A stretch of DNA of 64,000 nt from Rhizobiales bacterium NRL2 (GTDB taxonomy: Bacteria > Pseudomonadota > Alphaproteobacteria > Minwuiales > Minwuiaceae): contig CP016093.1 in the NCBI GenBank assembly GCA_001664005.1, forward strand, positions 2,053,001-2,117,000. The letters are read 5' to 3'. The position numbers were made by a program, and so were the translations under genes. Under the pieces are notes generated by a model. It did not search any database, had not been told where the DNA came from, and was given only the letters and a program-made list of their open reading frames with translations. This document shows positions 56,085-64,000 of this stretch, piece after piece. How positions within the stretch are numbered: position 1 is the stretch's first letter; each line of letters begins with the position of its first letter.

Positions 56085-57278
56085 ATGGGCCGAAGGGGCG
56101 ACGCCAAGTTCACCGCCCGGCGGCGCGCCTTCGAGATTGTCGAGGAAGCCGCGCCCGGCGACCAGCCCAGCCAGGCGTTCGACTGGTTCCTGATCGGCCT
56201 GATCGCGCTCAACATCGCCGCAGTGGTGCTGGAGACGGTGCCGTCGATCCACGACGACTTCGCGGCCGGGTTCCACGTCTTCGAGATCGTCTCCGTGGTG
56301 ATTTTCACCGTCGAGTACGTCCTGCGCATCTGGGTCGCGCCGGAACACGCATCCTTCCGCCAGTATGGCCCGGTTGGCAGCCGTCTGCGTTATGCCGTCA
56401 GCTTCTTTGCGCTGATCGATCTGCTGGCGATCCTGCCGTTCTATCTCGCCTTCCTGCTGGGCCTCGATCTGCGGGTGTTGCGGGTGCTGCGGCTTCTCCG
56501 CTTCCTGAAGCTGATGCGCTACTCGGCGGCGATGATGACAATGCAGCGTGTCGTCTACGACGAAAGGCGCGCCCTCGTGGCCGCGCTGCTGATCATGCTC
56601 GGTCTGCTGATCGTCGCCTCGACGGGCATGTACTACGCGGAGCGCCATGCCCAGCCGGAGCGTTTCGGCTCGATCCCGGCGGCGATGTGGTGGGGTCTGG
56701 CGACGCTGACTACCGTTGGCTATGGCGACATCGTGCCGGTGACCCTGGTGGGCAAGATGATCGGCGGCATCGTCATGCTGCTGGGGCTGGGCATGTTCGC
56801 GCTGCCCATCGGTATTCTGGCGACAGGCTTCACCCAGGAGGTCAAGCGCCGCGAGTTCGTGGTTACCCGCTCCATGGTGGAGCGCATAGCCCTGTTCGAG
56901 AAGCTGCCGCCCAGCGAGACGGCCCGTCTCACGCGGCAGATGCGGGCCATCCGCTACGATGTCGGGGCGGTCATCGTGCGGCGGGGCGAGCCGGTCGAGA
57001 GTCTCTATTTCCTCGCCGTCGGCGACGTCGATCTGGAGATCGGCAAGCGCGACTTCCACCTGGAGGACGGTGATTTCTTCGGCGAGACGGCGACGTCGAA
57101 GCGCGTCGAGGACGATCTCATGGCCATCGCCTCGTCCCAGTGCCTGGTCATGGCGCTGGACCTGCGCGACCTCAATCCGCTGATCAACCGCCATCCCCAT
57201 CTTGGCGCGCGCCTGGCCGAGGTGGCGGAGGAGCGGATGGGCACGCCGCTGGCCGACGCGGACCACGGCGCCGCCTGA
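56085..57278 (+). CDS. Voltage-gated-like K+ channel with a C-terminal cNMP-binding-fold domain
   Basis: 397 residues. Six membrane segments, with S4 as repeated Arg triplets (LRVLRVLRLLRFLKLMR), a pore helix and selectivity filter in LATLTTVGYGDIVPVTLVG, then S6 and a C-linker leading to a cyclic-nucleotide-binding fold (about 270-380). The phosphate cassette begins normally, GDFFGE, but continues TATSKRVEDDLMA, so the Arg that contacts cAMP/cGMP phosphate in MlotiK1-type channels is absent. It is likely a K+ channel whose cytosolic domain senses something else or has become structural. It starts five bases after alaS. Confidence 0.93.
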   Translation: MGRRGDAKFTARRRAFEIVEEAAPGDQPSQAFDWFLIGLIALNIAAVVLETVPSIHDDFAAGFHVFEIVSVVIFTVEYVLRIWVAPEHASFRQYGPVGSRLRYAVSFFALIDLLAILPFYLAFLLGLDLRVLRVLRLLRFLKLMRYSAAMMTMQRVVYDERRALVAALLIMLGLLIVASTGMYYAERHAQPERFGSIPAAMWWGLATLTTVGYGDIVPVTLVGKMIGGIVMLLGLGMFALPIGILATGFTQEVKRREFVVTRSMVERIALFEKLPPSETARLTRQMRAIRYDVGAVIVRRGEPVESLYFLAVGDVDLEIGKRDFHLEDGDFFGETATSKRVEDDLMAIASSQCLVMALDLRDLNPLINRHPHLGARLAEVAEERMGTPLADADHGAA

Positions 57279-57281
57279 GGC

Positions 57282-59678
57282 CTATCTGCCGGGCACCAGC
57301 CGCAGCACGCCGATGGCGCCGGGCTCGATATCCTCGGGCCGCATCGACATCGGGATGTAGTCGACGCGCCGCCAGCGGTCGACGAAGCCGCTGTAATGAC
57401 CGGACAACACATTGCCCGACTGCCCGGTCGAGTGGATGTAGAGGGAGCGATCGAGGTCGTCGAGATCGTAGATCGCCCGCATCGACGCCGCGCTGTTGGT
57501 GGTGAACGGATCGCGCTCCCGGCGCATCGTGGAATGGGCGACGTTGACGGTGAAGCTGTCGCCGCCCACGGGCGTGCGGATATCGAAGATGTCGCGCAGC
57601 ACCGGCACGTGGGTGAAGGGGTTGTGGTCGCTCAACGCCTCGTGGATCGGGCCCCAGACCCAGTTCTGGCGGTCGGCCCCGAAACGCTGCTCCAGATCGG
57701 CCAGGGCGAGGTCCAGCGACCGGCTCAGCATGTCGGCGCAGGTCTCGCGTCCATCGGTCGCCACATCGTCGCACCATATGCTCATGCCGTCCGCGTCGGT
57801 CAGGACGCGGCGCATGAACAGCACGCGCGGCGCCCACAACTCCTCGAAGGCGCCCCGGCCCTCGTCGATCAGGACCTGGCGGACGAACTGGCGGTACCAG
57901 GCGCTGAAGACCGTCGGCTCGATCCGGTCGGCCGACATGTCGCCGTTCCATATCTTCAGGTCCGCGACCACGGCCCGGGCGCGCTCGCCGGCGGGCTGGA
58001 AGGCCAGCATCAGGGGAAGGAACTCCCGCGCCATCAGGGAGACCTGATCGGCCTGGATCGTCTTGAAGCTTTCGACCGAATGGGCGTTCCGGGCGGTCAG
58101 CAGATCGGTGATCCGCTGGGCGCGGTAGGGCGGCGCCCATTCATTGGTCAGAAAATAGGGATAATCGTCGCCGACGATCCGGTTGTTGGCGGTGACCACG
58201 AAGCCGCTCTCCGGATTGACGGTCGAGGGCAGGTGCCGGTGGGGCACATAGCCCAGGCGCTGGCCCTCCGCCTCCCAGCCGCGCACCGGCAGCATGCCCT
58301 GCCATGGCGAGCGGTCGGCGCGGATCGGGACCTTGCCGGCGGCGACGAAACCGATGTTTCCCTCGACGTCGGCGATGACGATGTTCTGCTGGGCGCCGTC
58401 GAAGTCGCGCATGATTTCCTGCAGTTCCGTCACCGTCCGGGCGTCGGCGGCGCGCAGACCGGCGCGGGCGGTCATCTCGTTCGCTTCCAGCACGTGCCAG
58501 CGGAGGGCTACAACATGGTCTTCGGGCGCGAATTCGCGCACCCGGCCCGTGGCTTCGTTCAGCACGGGACCGTTGCGGGTCTCGCGCACGGTGATGGTGC
58601 GGTCAGCCGAATCCTTGACGCGGATCACTTCCTCGCGGGTCTCGAAGTCGGCCCAGCCGGCTTCGGTGCGGTACTGGGCCGGGTTGTCGGGGTTGATCTG
58701 CTCGATCACCAGATCCTGCGTGTCCGGACCGGTATTGGTGAAGCCCCAGGCGAGATGGCGGTTGCGGCCGAGCACCACGAAGGGCAGTCCCGGCAGCGTC
58801 GCGCCCATGGCGGCCGTCTCGCCGTCGTCCCAGTGCGCGAAGTACCAGACCGACGGCGTCTGCAGACCCAGATGCGGGTCGTTGGCCAGCAGCGGCTTGC
58901 CGGTGGCGCTGCGGCTGCCGTCGACCACCCAGTTGTTGGAACCCAGGCCGTCGTGACGGCGGAAGGGCTGCGCGGCGGCGATCATCGGCCCGATTCCCGG
59001 CAGGGCGTCCAGAGCCGCCCGGTCGGGCAGGGCCACGGGCCCGTCGGCCGGATAGGGCGGCCAGATCTGGCGCATCCGCTCGGGGCCGAGCAGTTCGGCG
59101 ACCTGGGCGCGTGTGGCCTCGCTGGTCCAGTTGCCGGACAGGTCCAGCGCCATCATCTTCAGCCAGACGAGCGAGTCGGCGGGCTTCCACGGTTCGGGCT
59201 CGATGCCGAGGATCAGGAACTCGGGCGGCAGCAGGCCGTCATCGTTCTCAAGGAAGGCGTTCACGCCGTCGGCGTAACGCTGCAGCAGGCGCCGGGTGCG
59301 GGCATCGAGATTCGGGACGGTCGCTTCCGCGGCGCGGTAGAAGCCCAGGGTCCGCAGGAAGATATCGGTCTGCAGCGTCTGCTCGCCGGCGAACTCGGAC
59401 AGGCGGCCCTGACCGATCCGGCGCTGCAGTTCCAGCTGCCAGAGCCGGTCCTGGGCGTGGACGAAGCCGAGAGCGAAAACCGTATCCTCGCGGCTGCCGG
59501 CATAGATGTGCGGCACGGCGAAGCGGTCGCGCACGATGCGGACATCGTTCTCCAGAGCGGGAAGCGCCACTTCGCCGTCGACCTGCGGCAAGGTCATGCG
59601 GCCGACCACGAACAGGCCGATGACCGCGATCGCCACGAACACCACCAGGGTGCCCGATATGCGCCAGATCCATTTCAT
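57282..59678 (-). CDS. Penicillin acylase family protein (Ntn hydrolase)
   Basis: 798 residues. An N-terminal signal/anchor (GTLVVFVAIAVIGLFVVG, about 9-27), an alpha-chain region (IVRDRFAVPHIYAGSREDTV; FALGFVHAQDRLWQLELQRR), and the autocleavage site before Ser247 in DGLGSNNWVVDGSRS, which becomes the N-terminal nucleophile of the beta chain. NDPHLGLQTPSVWYFAHW follows. Relatives cleave amide bonds of acyl-homoserine lactones, penicillins or aculeacin; the substrate is unknown. It converges with the K+ channel. Confidence 0.93.
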   Translation of the reverse strand: MKWIWRISGTLVVFVAIAVIGLFVVGRMTLPQVDGEVALPALENDVRIVRDRFAVPHIYAGSREDTVFALGFVHAQDRLWQLELQRRIGQGRLSEFAGEQTLQTDIFLRTLGFYRAAEATVPNLDARTRRLLQRYADGVNAFLENDDGLLPPEFLILGIEPEPWKPADSLVWLKMMALDLSGNWTSEATRAQVAELLGPERMRQIWPPYPADGPVALPDRAALDALPGIGPMIAAAQPFRRHDGLGSNNWVVDGSRSATGKPLLANDPHLGLQTPSVWYFAHWDDGETAAMGATLPGLPFVVLGRNRHLAWGFTNTGPDTQDLVIEQINPDNPAQYRTEAGWADFETREEVIRVKDSADRTITVRETRNGPVLNEATGRVREFAPEDHVVALRWHVLEANEMTARAGLRAADARTVTELQEIMRDFDGAQQNIVIADVEGNIGFVAAGKVPIRADRSPWQGMLPVRGWEAEGQRLGYVPHRHLPSTVNPESGFVVTANNRIVGDDYPYFLTNEWAPPYRAQRITDLLTARNAHSVESFKTIQADQVSLMAREFLPLMLAFQPAGERARAVVADLKIWNGDMSADRIEPTVFSAWYRQFVRQVLIDEGRGAFEELWAPRVLFMRRVLTDADGMSIWCDDVATDGRETCADMLSRSLDLALADLEQRFGADRQNWVWGPIHEALSDHNPFTHVPVLRDIFDIRTPVGGDSFTVNVAHSTMRRERDPFTTNSAASMRAIYDLDDLDRSLYIHSTGQSGNVLSGHYSGFVDRWRRVDYIPMSMRPEDIEPGAIGVLRLVPGR

Positions 59679-59842
59679 CGCGCGCGGCGTCCCGGCGGGC
59701 AGTTATCATGCATCCCGAAAGCATCGCGCGAAACGTGATTCGCCACAACAGCCAAGGCCCCGGCCAGCCTTGGCTTTGCGCCCCGCCGCGCGCCGGTGTA
59801 GGAAAGACGAAAGCAATTTCCGAACAGGGGAGCAGGCAGGCG

Positions 59843-60730
59843 ATGGCAAAGCGTGCGGCATTCATCGGACTGGGCGTCATGGGTTTTCCGATGGCGGGGT
59901 ATCTCCAGCAGAAGGGTTACGACACCTGTGTCTACAACCGCACCGCGGCCAAGGCCGGGGAGTGGAAGTCCAAACACGGGGGCCGCAGCGCGGCGACCCC
60001 ACGGGAAGCGGCCGAAGGCGCGGATTTCGTCATGGCCTGTGTCGGCAATGATGACGACCTTCGCGGCGTCGTGCTGGGCGCCGACGGCGCCTTTGCAGGG
60101 ATGAAGGAAGGCGCCATCTTCGTCGATCACACCACGGCCTCGGCGGATGTCGCCCGCGAGCTTGCCGCCAAGGGCGCGGAGATGGGGCTGGGCTTCGTCG
60201 ACGCACCGGTCTCGGGCGGTCAGGCCGGGGCGGAAAACGGCGTACTGACCGTGATGTGCGGCGGCGATCAGGCGCATTTCGACGCCGCGAAGCCGGCCAT
60301 CGACTGCTACGCCCGGGCCTGCGAACGGCTGGGTGGCGTCGGCGCTGGCCAGCTGACCAAGATGGTCAACCAGATCTGCATCGCCGGGCTGGTCCAGGGC
60401 CTGTCGGAGGCGCTGCACTTCGCCCAGAAGGCCGGGCTCGACGGCCGCGCGGTGATCGACGTGATCTCCAAGGGCGCCGCCCAGTCCTGGCAGATGGAAA
60501 ACCGCTACGAGACCATGCTGGACGACAAGTTCGATTTCGGCTTCGCCGTGGACTGGATGCGCAAGGACCTGGGCCTCTGCCTGGAGGAAGGCAAAAGGAT
60601 CGGTGCGAGCCTGCCTGTGGCCGGTCTGGTCGACCAGTTCTACGGCGACGTCCAGTCCATGGGCGGCGGCCGCTGGGATACCTCCAGCCTGATCCGGCGT
60701 CTGCGGCAGCTCCAGAAATCCTATGGCTGA
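59843..60730 (+). CDS. Beta-hydroxyacid dehydrogenase, 3-hydroxyisobutyrate dehydrogenase family
   Basis: 295 residues from an ATG with GGGGAGC upstream. The NAD(P) Rossmann motif AAFIGLGVMGFPMAGYLQQ is followed by VYNRTAAK; the substrate motif is FVDAPVSGGQAGAENGVLTV; the catalytic Lys lies in GAGQLTKMVNQICIAGLVQG. Family members oxidise 3-hydroxyisobutyrate, tartronate semialdehyde or related acids. The exact substrate is open. It is divergent from the penicillin acylase gene, and a 61-residue membrane protein overlaps its end. Confidence 0.94.
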   Translation: MAKRAAFIGLGVMGFPMAGYLQQKGYDTCVYNRTAAKAGEWKSKHGGRSAATPREAAEGADFVMACVGNDDDLRGVVLGADGAFAGMKEGAIFVDHTTASADVARELAAKGAEMGLGFVDAPVSGGQAGAENGVLTVMCGGDQAHFDAAKPAIDCYARACERLGGVGAGQLTKMVNQICIAGLVQGLSEALHFAQKAGLDGRAVIDVISKGAAQSWQMENRYETMLDDKFDFGFAVDWMRKDLGLCLEEGKRIGASLPVAGLVDQFYGDVQSMGGGRWDTSSLIRRLRQLQKSYG

Positions 60731-60908
60731 CAGGGATGCGCAGGGGGAGGAGGAGACCGGCGCTCCGGCCCCTTCGCCTGCCGAAGCCGCGGAACGGGCC
60801 GTCCGTGAGGCGCGCGGCCGCCGGTCCATGGGCCCGTGGACCTGGGCCGTGCTGCTTGTCCTCGTGCTCGTCATCTTCACCACGCTGCTGGTCCGCTGGC
60901 CGGCTTGA
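60723..60908 (+). CDS. Small single-pass membrane protein, unknown
   Basis: 61 residues overlapping the dehydrogenase gene by eight bases. An acidic, Ala/Pro-rich N-terminus (DAQGEEETGAPAPSPAEAAE), a short basic patch (REARGRRSMG), and one membrane helix (PWTWAVLLVLVLVIFTTLLV) near the C-terminus. The topology suggests an inside-facing N-terminus. No family is recognised; the overlap and the clean helix favour a real gene. Confidence 0.7.
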   Translation: MADRDAQGEEETGAPAPSPAEAAERAVREARGRRSMGPWTWAVLLVLVLVIFTTLLVRWPA

Positions 60909-60964
60909 CGGGCCGAAGCCCGCTCTCTAAGTCCCGGTGAACCCGCCAACCGGAGAAATCCCGC

Positions 60965-61891
60965 ATGTCCGACGCGCCCCGCGCCCTGCCCGAGACGATC
61001 GACGCGACCGTCGAGTTGCTGTCCCAGGGCGATTATGTCGCCGACCGCAGTCTGGCGACCGTGGCCTTCCTGTCGCTGCGCATGGGCCGCCCGATCTTCC
61101 TGGAAGGCGAGGCCGGCGTCGGCAAGACCGAGATCGCCAAGGTCCTGGCGCACAGCCTGGGCCGGAAGCTGGTCCGGCTGCAGTGCTATGAGGGACTGGA
61201 TACGGCTTCGGCTGTCTATGAATGGAACTACGCCCGCCAGATGCTGGAGATCCGCCTGGCCGAGGCAGCGGGCGAGACCGACCGCGAGAAGCTGGCGAAG
61301 GGTATCTTCACCGAGGAGTTCCTGATCCGCCGGCCGCTGCTGCAGGCGCTGGAAAGCGAGAACGGCGCCGCCCCGGTACTGCTGATCGACGAACTGGACC
61401 GCACCGACGAACCCTTCGAGGCCTATCTGCTGGAGGTGCTGTCCGACTACCAGATCACGATCCCCGAGATCGGCACCATCAAGGCCGCCGAGCCGCCGAT
61501 CGTCGTCATCACCTCCAACCGCACCCGGGAGATCCATGACGCGCTGAAGCGGCGCTGCCTTTATCACTGGGTCGACTATCCCTCTGCCGAGCGCGAACTC
61601 GAGATTCTCGCCCGCAAGGCCCCCGGCGCGCCGGAGCGGCTGACGCGGGAGATCGTCGGCTTCATCCAGGAGCTCAGGAAGATGGACCTGTTCAAGGTTC
61701 CGGGCGTGGCCGAAACCATCGACTGGACCAAGGCGCTGAGTGAACTCGATGTCATCGCCCTCGATCCCGACACGGTGAACAACACCCTTGGCGTGATCCT
61801 GAAATATCAGGATGACATTGCGAAGATGCAGGGCAGCGAGGCGGCGAGGATCCTGCGCCAGGTCCAGGCCGAGGCGGCCGCGCTGGGATGA
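60965..61891 (+). CDS. MoxR-family AAA+ ATPase, CoxD-like
   Basis: 308 residues. Walker A GEAGVGKTEIAK, Walker B VLLIDELDRTDEPFEAYLLE, sensor region PIVVITSNRTREIHDALKRR. The N-terminus ALPETIDATVELLSQGDYVA and the partner genes match CoxD, the chaperone that matures the Mo/Cu site of CO dehydrogenase, or its homologues for other molybdenum hydroxylases. It starts with GGAG upstream and overlaps the VWA gene by four bases (ATGA). Confidence 0.93.
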   Translation: MSDAPRALPETIDATVELLSQGDYVADRSLATVAFLSLRMGRPIFLEGEAGVGKTEIAKVLAHSLGRKLVRLQCYEGLDTASAVYEWNYARQMLEIRLAEAAGETDREKLAKGIFTEEFLIRRPLLQALESENGAAPVLLIDELDRTDEPFEAYLLEVLSDYQITIPEIGTIKAAEPPIVVITSNRTREIHDALKRRCLYHWVDYPSAERELEILARKAPGAPERLTREIVGFIQELRKMDLFKVPGVAETIDWTKALSELDVIALDPDTVNNTLGVILKYQDDIAKMQGSEAARILRQVQAEAAALG

Positions 61892-63167
61892 GTCCCGACA
61901 CCCCGCCCGCCGCCGGCGACGGCGGCCCGGAGAGGGATGGCGGAAGCACCGGCGGCGGCCGCTTCGCCGAGAACATCATGTACTTCGCGCGCGCGCTCAG
62001 GGCCGCCGGCCTGCCGGTGGGCCCGGGCCAGATGCTGGACGCGATCCGCGCGGTCGAGACGGCCGGCCTGCGGCGGCGCGACGACTTCTACTGGACCCTG
62101 CACGCGATCTTCGTGAAGCGCCGCGACCAGAAGGAGCTGTTCGACCAGGCGTTCCAGATCTTCTGGCGCAATCCGGAGCTGCTGGAAAAGATGATGTCGC
62201 TGCTGATGCCCGTGGTGCATCCAGACATCGAGGAGACGCCGGCGGAGAAGAAGAAGGCGATGCGCCGCGTCGCCGAGGCGCTGGCGCGCGCGCAGGAAGA
62301 CCAGCCGGTCGGCGAGAAGAAGGAACTCGAAGTCGACATGTCGCTGACCGTTTCCGACGAGGAACGGTTGCAGGCCAAGGACTTCGAGGACATGACGGCC
62401 GAGGAGCTGGAACGGGCGCGCAAGGCGATCCAGCGCATGCGCCTGCCGCTGGCCGACATCAAGACGCGGCGTTTCGCGCCCAAGGCCCATGGCCGCCGTG
62501 TCGACATGCGCCGGTCCTTCCGCTCGACGCTGAAGTCCGGCGGCGACATCGTGAAGCTGGAACACCGCGCCCGCGTCCGGCGCCATCCACCGCTGGTCAT
62601 CCTCTGCGACATCTCCGGCTCCATGGAACGTTATTCGCGGATGATGCTGCACTTCATGCACGCGGTGACCAACGACCGGGACCGGGTCCACAGCTTCGTC
62701 TTCGGCACGCGGCTGACCAACATCAGCCGCCATCTCAGGCACCGCGACATCGACCTGGCGCTCGAGCGGATCGGCGATCAGGTGCGGGACTGGTCCGGCG
62801 GCACCCGTATCGGGGCGACCCTGGCCGAGTTCAACCAGTACTGGTCCAGGCGGGTGCTGGGGCAGGGCGCGGTGGTCCTGCTGATCACTGACGGCCTGGA
62901 CCGGGACGCCGGCGAGGGGCTGGAGAAGGAGATGGAGCGGCTTCACAAGTCGTGCCGTCGGCTGATCTGGCTGAACCCGCTCCTGCGCTATGACGGCTTC
63001 AAGCCAAGGGCGCGCGGCATCCGGGCGATCCTGCCTCATGTTGACGAATTTCTGCCGGTCCACAATCTTCAGAGTCTCGGCGACCTGACGGCCGCCCTGA
63101 GCGATCTCGGCCGGCGCCGCAATGCGGGCGCCGGCATCATGGCAGAGGCGGAGGCGGAGGCGCAGAC

Positions 63168-63171
<4 letters not shown>
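61888..63171 (+). CDS. VWA-domain protein, CoxE-like
   Basis: 427 residues. An N-terminal helical region (ENIMYFARALRAAGLPVGPG) with RRRDDFYWTLHAIFVKRRDQ, then a C-terminal von Willebrand A fold with the metal-adhesion motif DISGSMERYSRMMLHFM, SGGTRIGATLAEFN and LLITDGLDRD. CoxE works with CoxD in Mo-enzyme maturation. It is overlapped by the MoxR gene before and by the XdhC N-domain gene after (both ATGA). Confidence 0.93.
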
Positions 63172-63491
<320 letters not shown>

Positions 63492-64000
63492 ATGGACCGC
63501 GACATCCTCAGGGAATTGCTGGCGGACCGCGATGCCAAGCGGTCCGTGGTTCTGGCGACCGTGCTCGAGAGCGGCGCCCAGCGCCTGATCCGGCCGGGTG
63601 GAGACGATCCGCTTCAGGCCGAGGCCGAGGCTGCGATCCGCGCCGACAAGCCGGCGACGGTGGAAACCGACGACGGGCAGGTGTTCCTCAACGTCTTCAA
63701 CCCGCCGCTGCGCATGATCATCGTCGGCGCAGTCCACATTGCGCAGTTCCTGGCGCCCATGGCGCAGATGACCGGCTATGCCGTCACCATCATCGACCCC
63801 CGTCAGGCCTGGGCGACGCCGGAGCGTTTTCCCGATATCCGAATCGTCGACGAATGGCCCGACGACGCCATGGCCGAGCTGACGCCTGATCACCGCACCG
63901 CGATCGTCACGCTGACCCACGATCCGAAGCTGGACGACCCGGCGCTGCAGGCGGCGCTGAAGTCGGAAGCATTCTATGTCGGTTCGCTGGGCTCCACGCG
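63492..64000 (+). CDS. XdhC-family protein, C-terminal Rossmann domain; runs off the window
   Basis: 169 codons are visible. The ATG follows the previous TAG directly (TAGATG) and has GGAG in the end of the previous gene. MDRDILRELLADRDAKRSVV leads to a short linker domain, then MIIVGAVHIAQFLAPMAQMT (Rossmann strand with a G-x-x-H motif) and VTIIDPRQAWATPERFPDIR. It is in the same frame as the gene before, separated only by one stop. It is the second half of the XdhC architecture, commonly encoded as a separate gene in alphaproteobacteria. Confidence 0.9.
   Translation, partial: MDRDILRELLADRDAKRSVVLATVLESGAQRLIRPGGDDPLQAEAEAAIRADKPATVETDDGQVFLNVFNPPLRMIIVGAVHIAQFLAPMAQMTGYAVTIIDPRQAWATPERFPDIRIVDEWPDDAMAELTPDHRTAIVTLTHDPKLDDPALQAALKSEAFYVGSLGST

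Overview
The window is a GC-rich (roughly two-thirds G+C by eye), densely coded chromosomal segment of a free-living, flagellated alphaproteobacterium. The evidence is the gene order and the genes themselves. dprA-topA-rnr are linked. pncC-pgpA-ispDF lies next to dusB(nifR3)-ntrB-ntrC. pdhA, a lipoyl-domain pdhB, pdhC, lpdA, lipA and a COQ10-like gene form one run. ispD and ispF are fused, and cckA lies directly behind flhB. The combination resembles Rhodospirillales-type lineages; genus cannot be told from the sequence. I see no rRNA, tRNA, insertion sequence, prophage or CRISPR array.

Layout. (1) 1-6.3 kb: an acyl-CoA and oxidative-catabolism neighbourhood with a partial acyl-CoA synthetase, a hotdog thioesterase, an enoyl-CoA hydratase, an old-yellow enzyme, a PPOX-fold protein and a Baeyer-Villiger monooxygenase. 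(2) 6.4-16 kb, all on the minus strand: rpmG, a small membrane protein, a cytosolic molybdopterin oxidoreductase, a histidine phosphatase, rnr, topA and dprA. (3) 16-19.3 kb: a chemoreceptor preceded by a secreted stand-alone Cache-like protein, then a peroxiredoxin. (4) 19.2-20 kb: a 765-base gap with several strong hairpins, a candidate structured RNA. (5) 20-25 kb: an acyl-CoA ligase, an EamA transporter, a translationally coupled PepSY / cytochrome b561 / membrane-anchored LuxR module, a DCC protein and a VOC protein. (6) 25-28.5 kb: a TRAP transporter. (7) 28.9-36 kb: ftsB, the pyruvate dehydrogenase operon, lipA and the COQ10-like gene.

(8) 36-37.8 kb: an accessory pocket with three tiny minus-strand genes (one an entericidin-like lipoprotein), an AT-rich gap, and two tandem paralogues of a small putative ribbon-helix-helix protein. 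(9) 37.9-43.6 kb: pncC-pgpA-ispDF on the minus strand and dusB-ntrB-ntrC on the plus strand. (10) 43.6-50.1 kb: flagellar export and rod genes (fliOP minus; flgBC-fliE-fliQR-flhB plus) and cckA. (11) 50.2-51 kb: a compositionally odd membrane protein plus a tiny overlapping gene. (12) 51.2-56 kb: recA with a LexA-like box, a methyltransferase-like gene and alaS. (13) 56-60.9 kb: a K+ channel with a degenerate cyclic-nucleotide domain, a penicillin acylase-family hydrolase, a beta-hydroxyacid dehydrogenase and a tiny membrane protein. (14) 61-64 kb: MoxR/CoxE/XdhC-type maturation genes for a molybdenum hydroxylase, running off the right edge.

Most of the window is housekeeping. The parts that merit attention are the PepSY-b561-LuxR module, the Cache protein/chemoreceptor pair, the paralogous RHH genes with their palindrome-rich upstream gap, the hairpin cluster at 19.3-19.6 kb, and two proteins that lack a key residue (the E2 acetyltransferase and the K+ channel cNMP domain).
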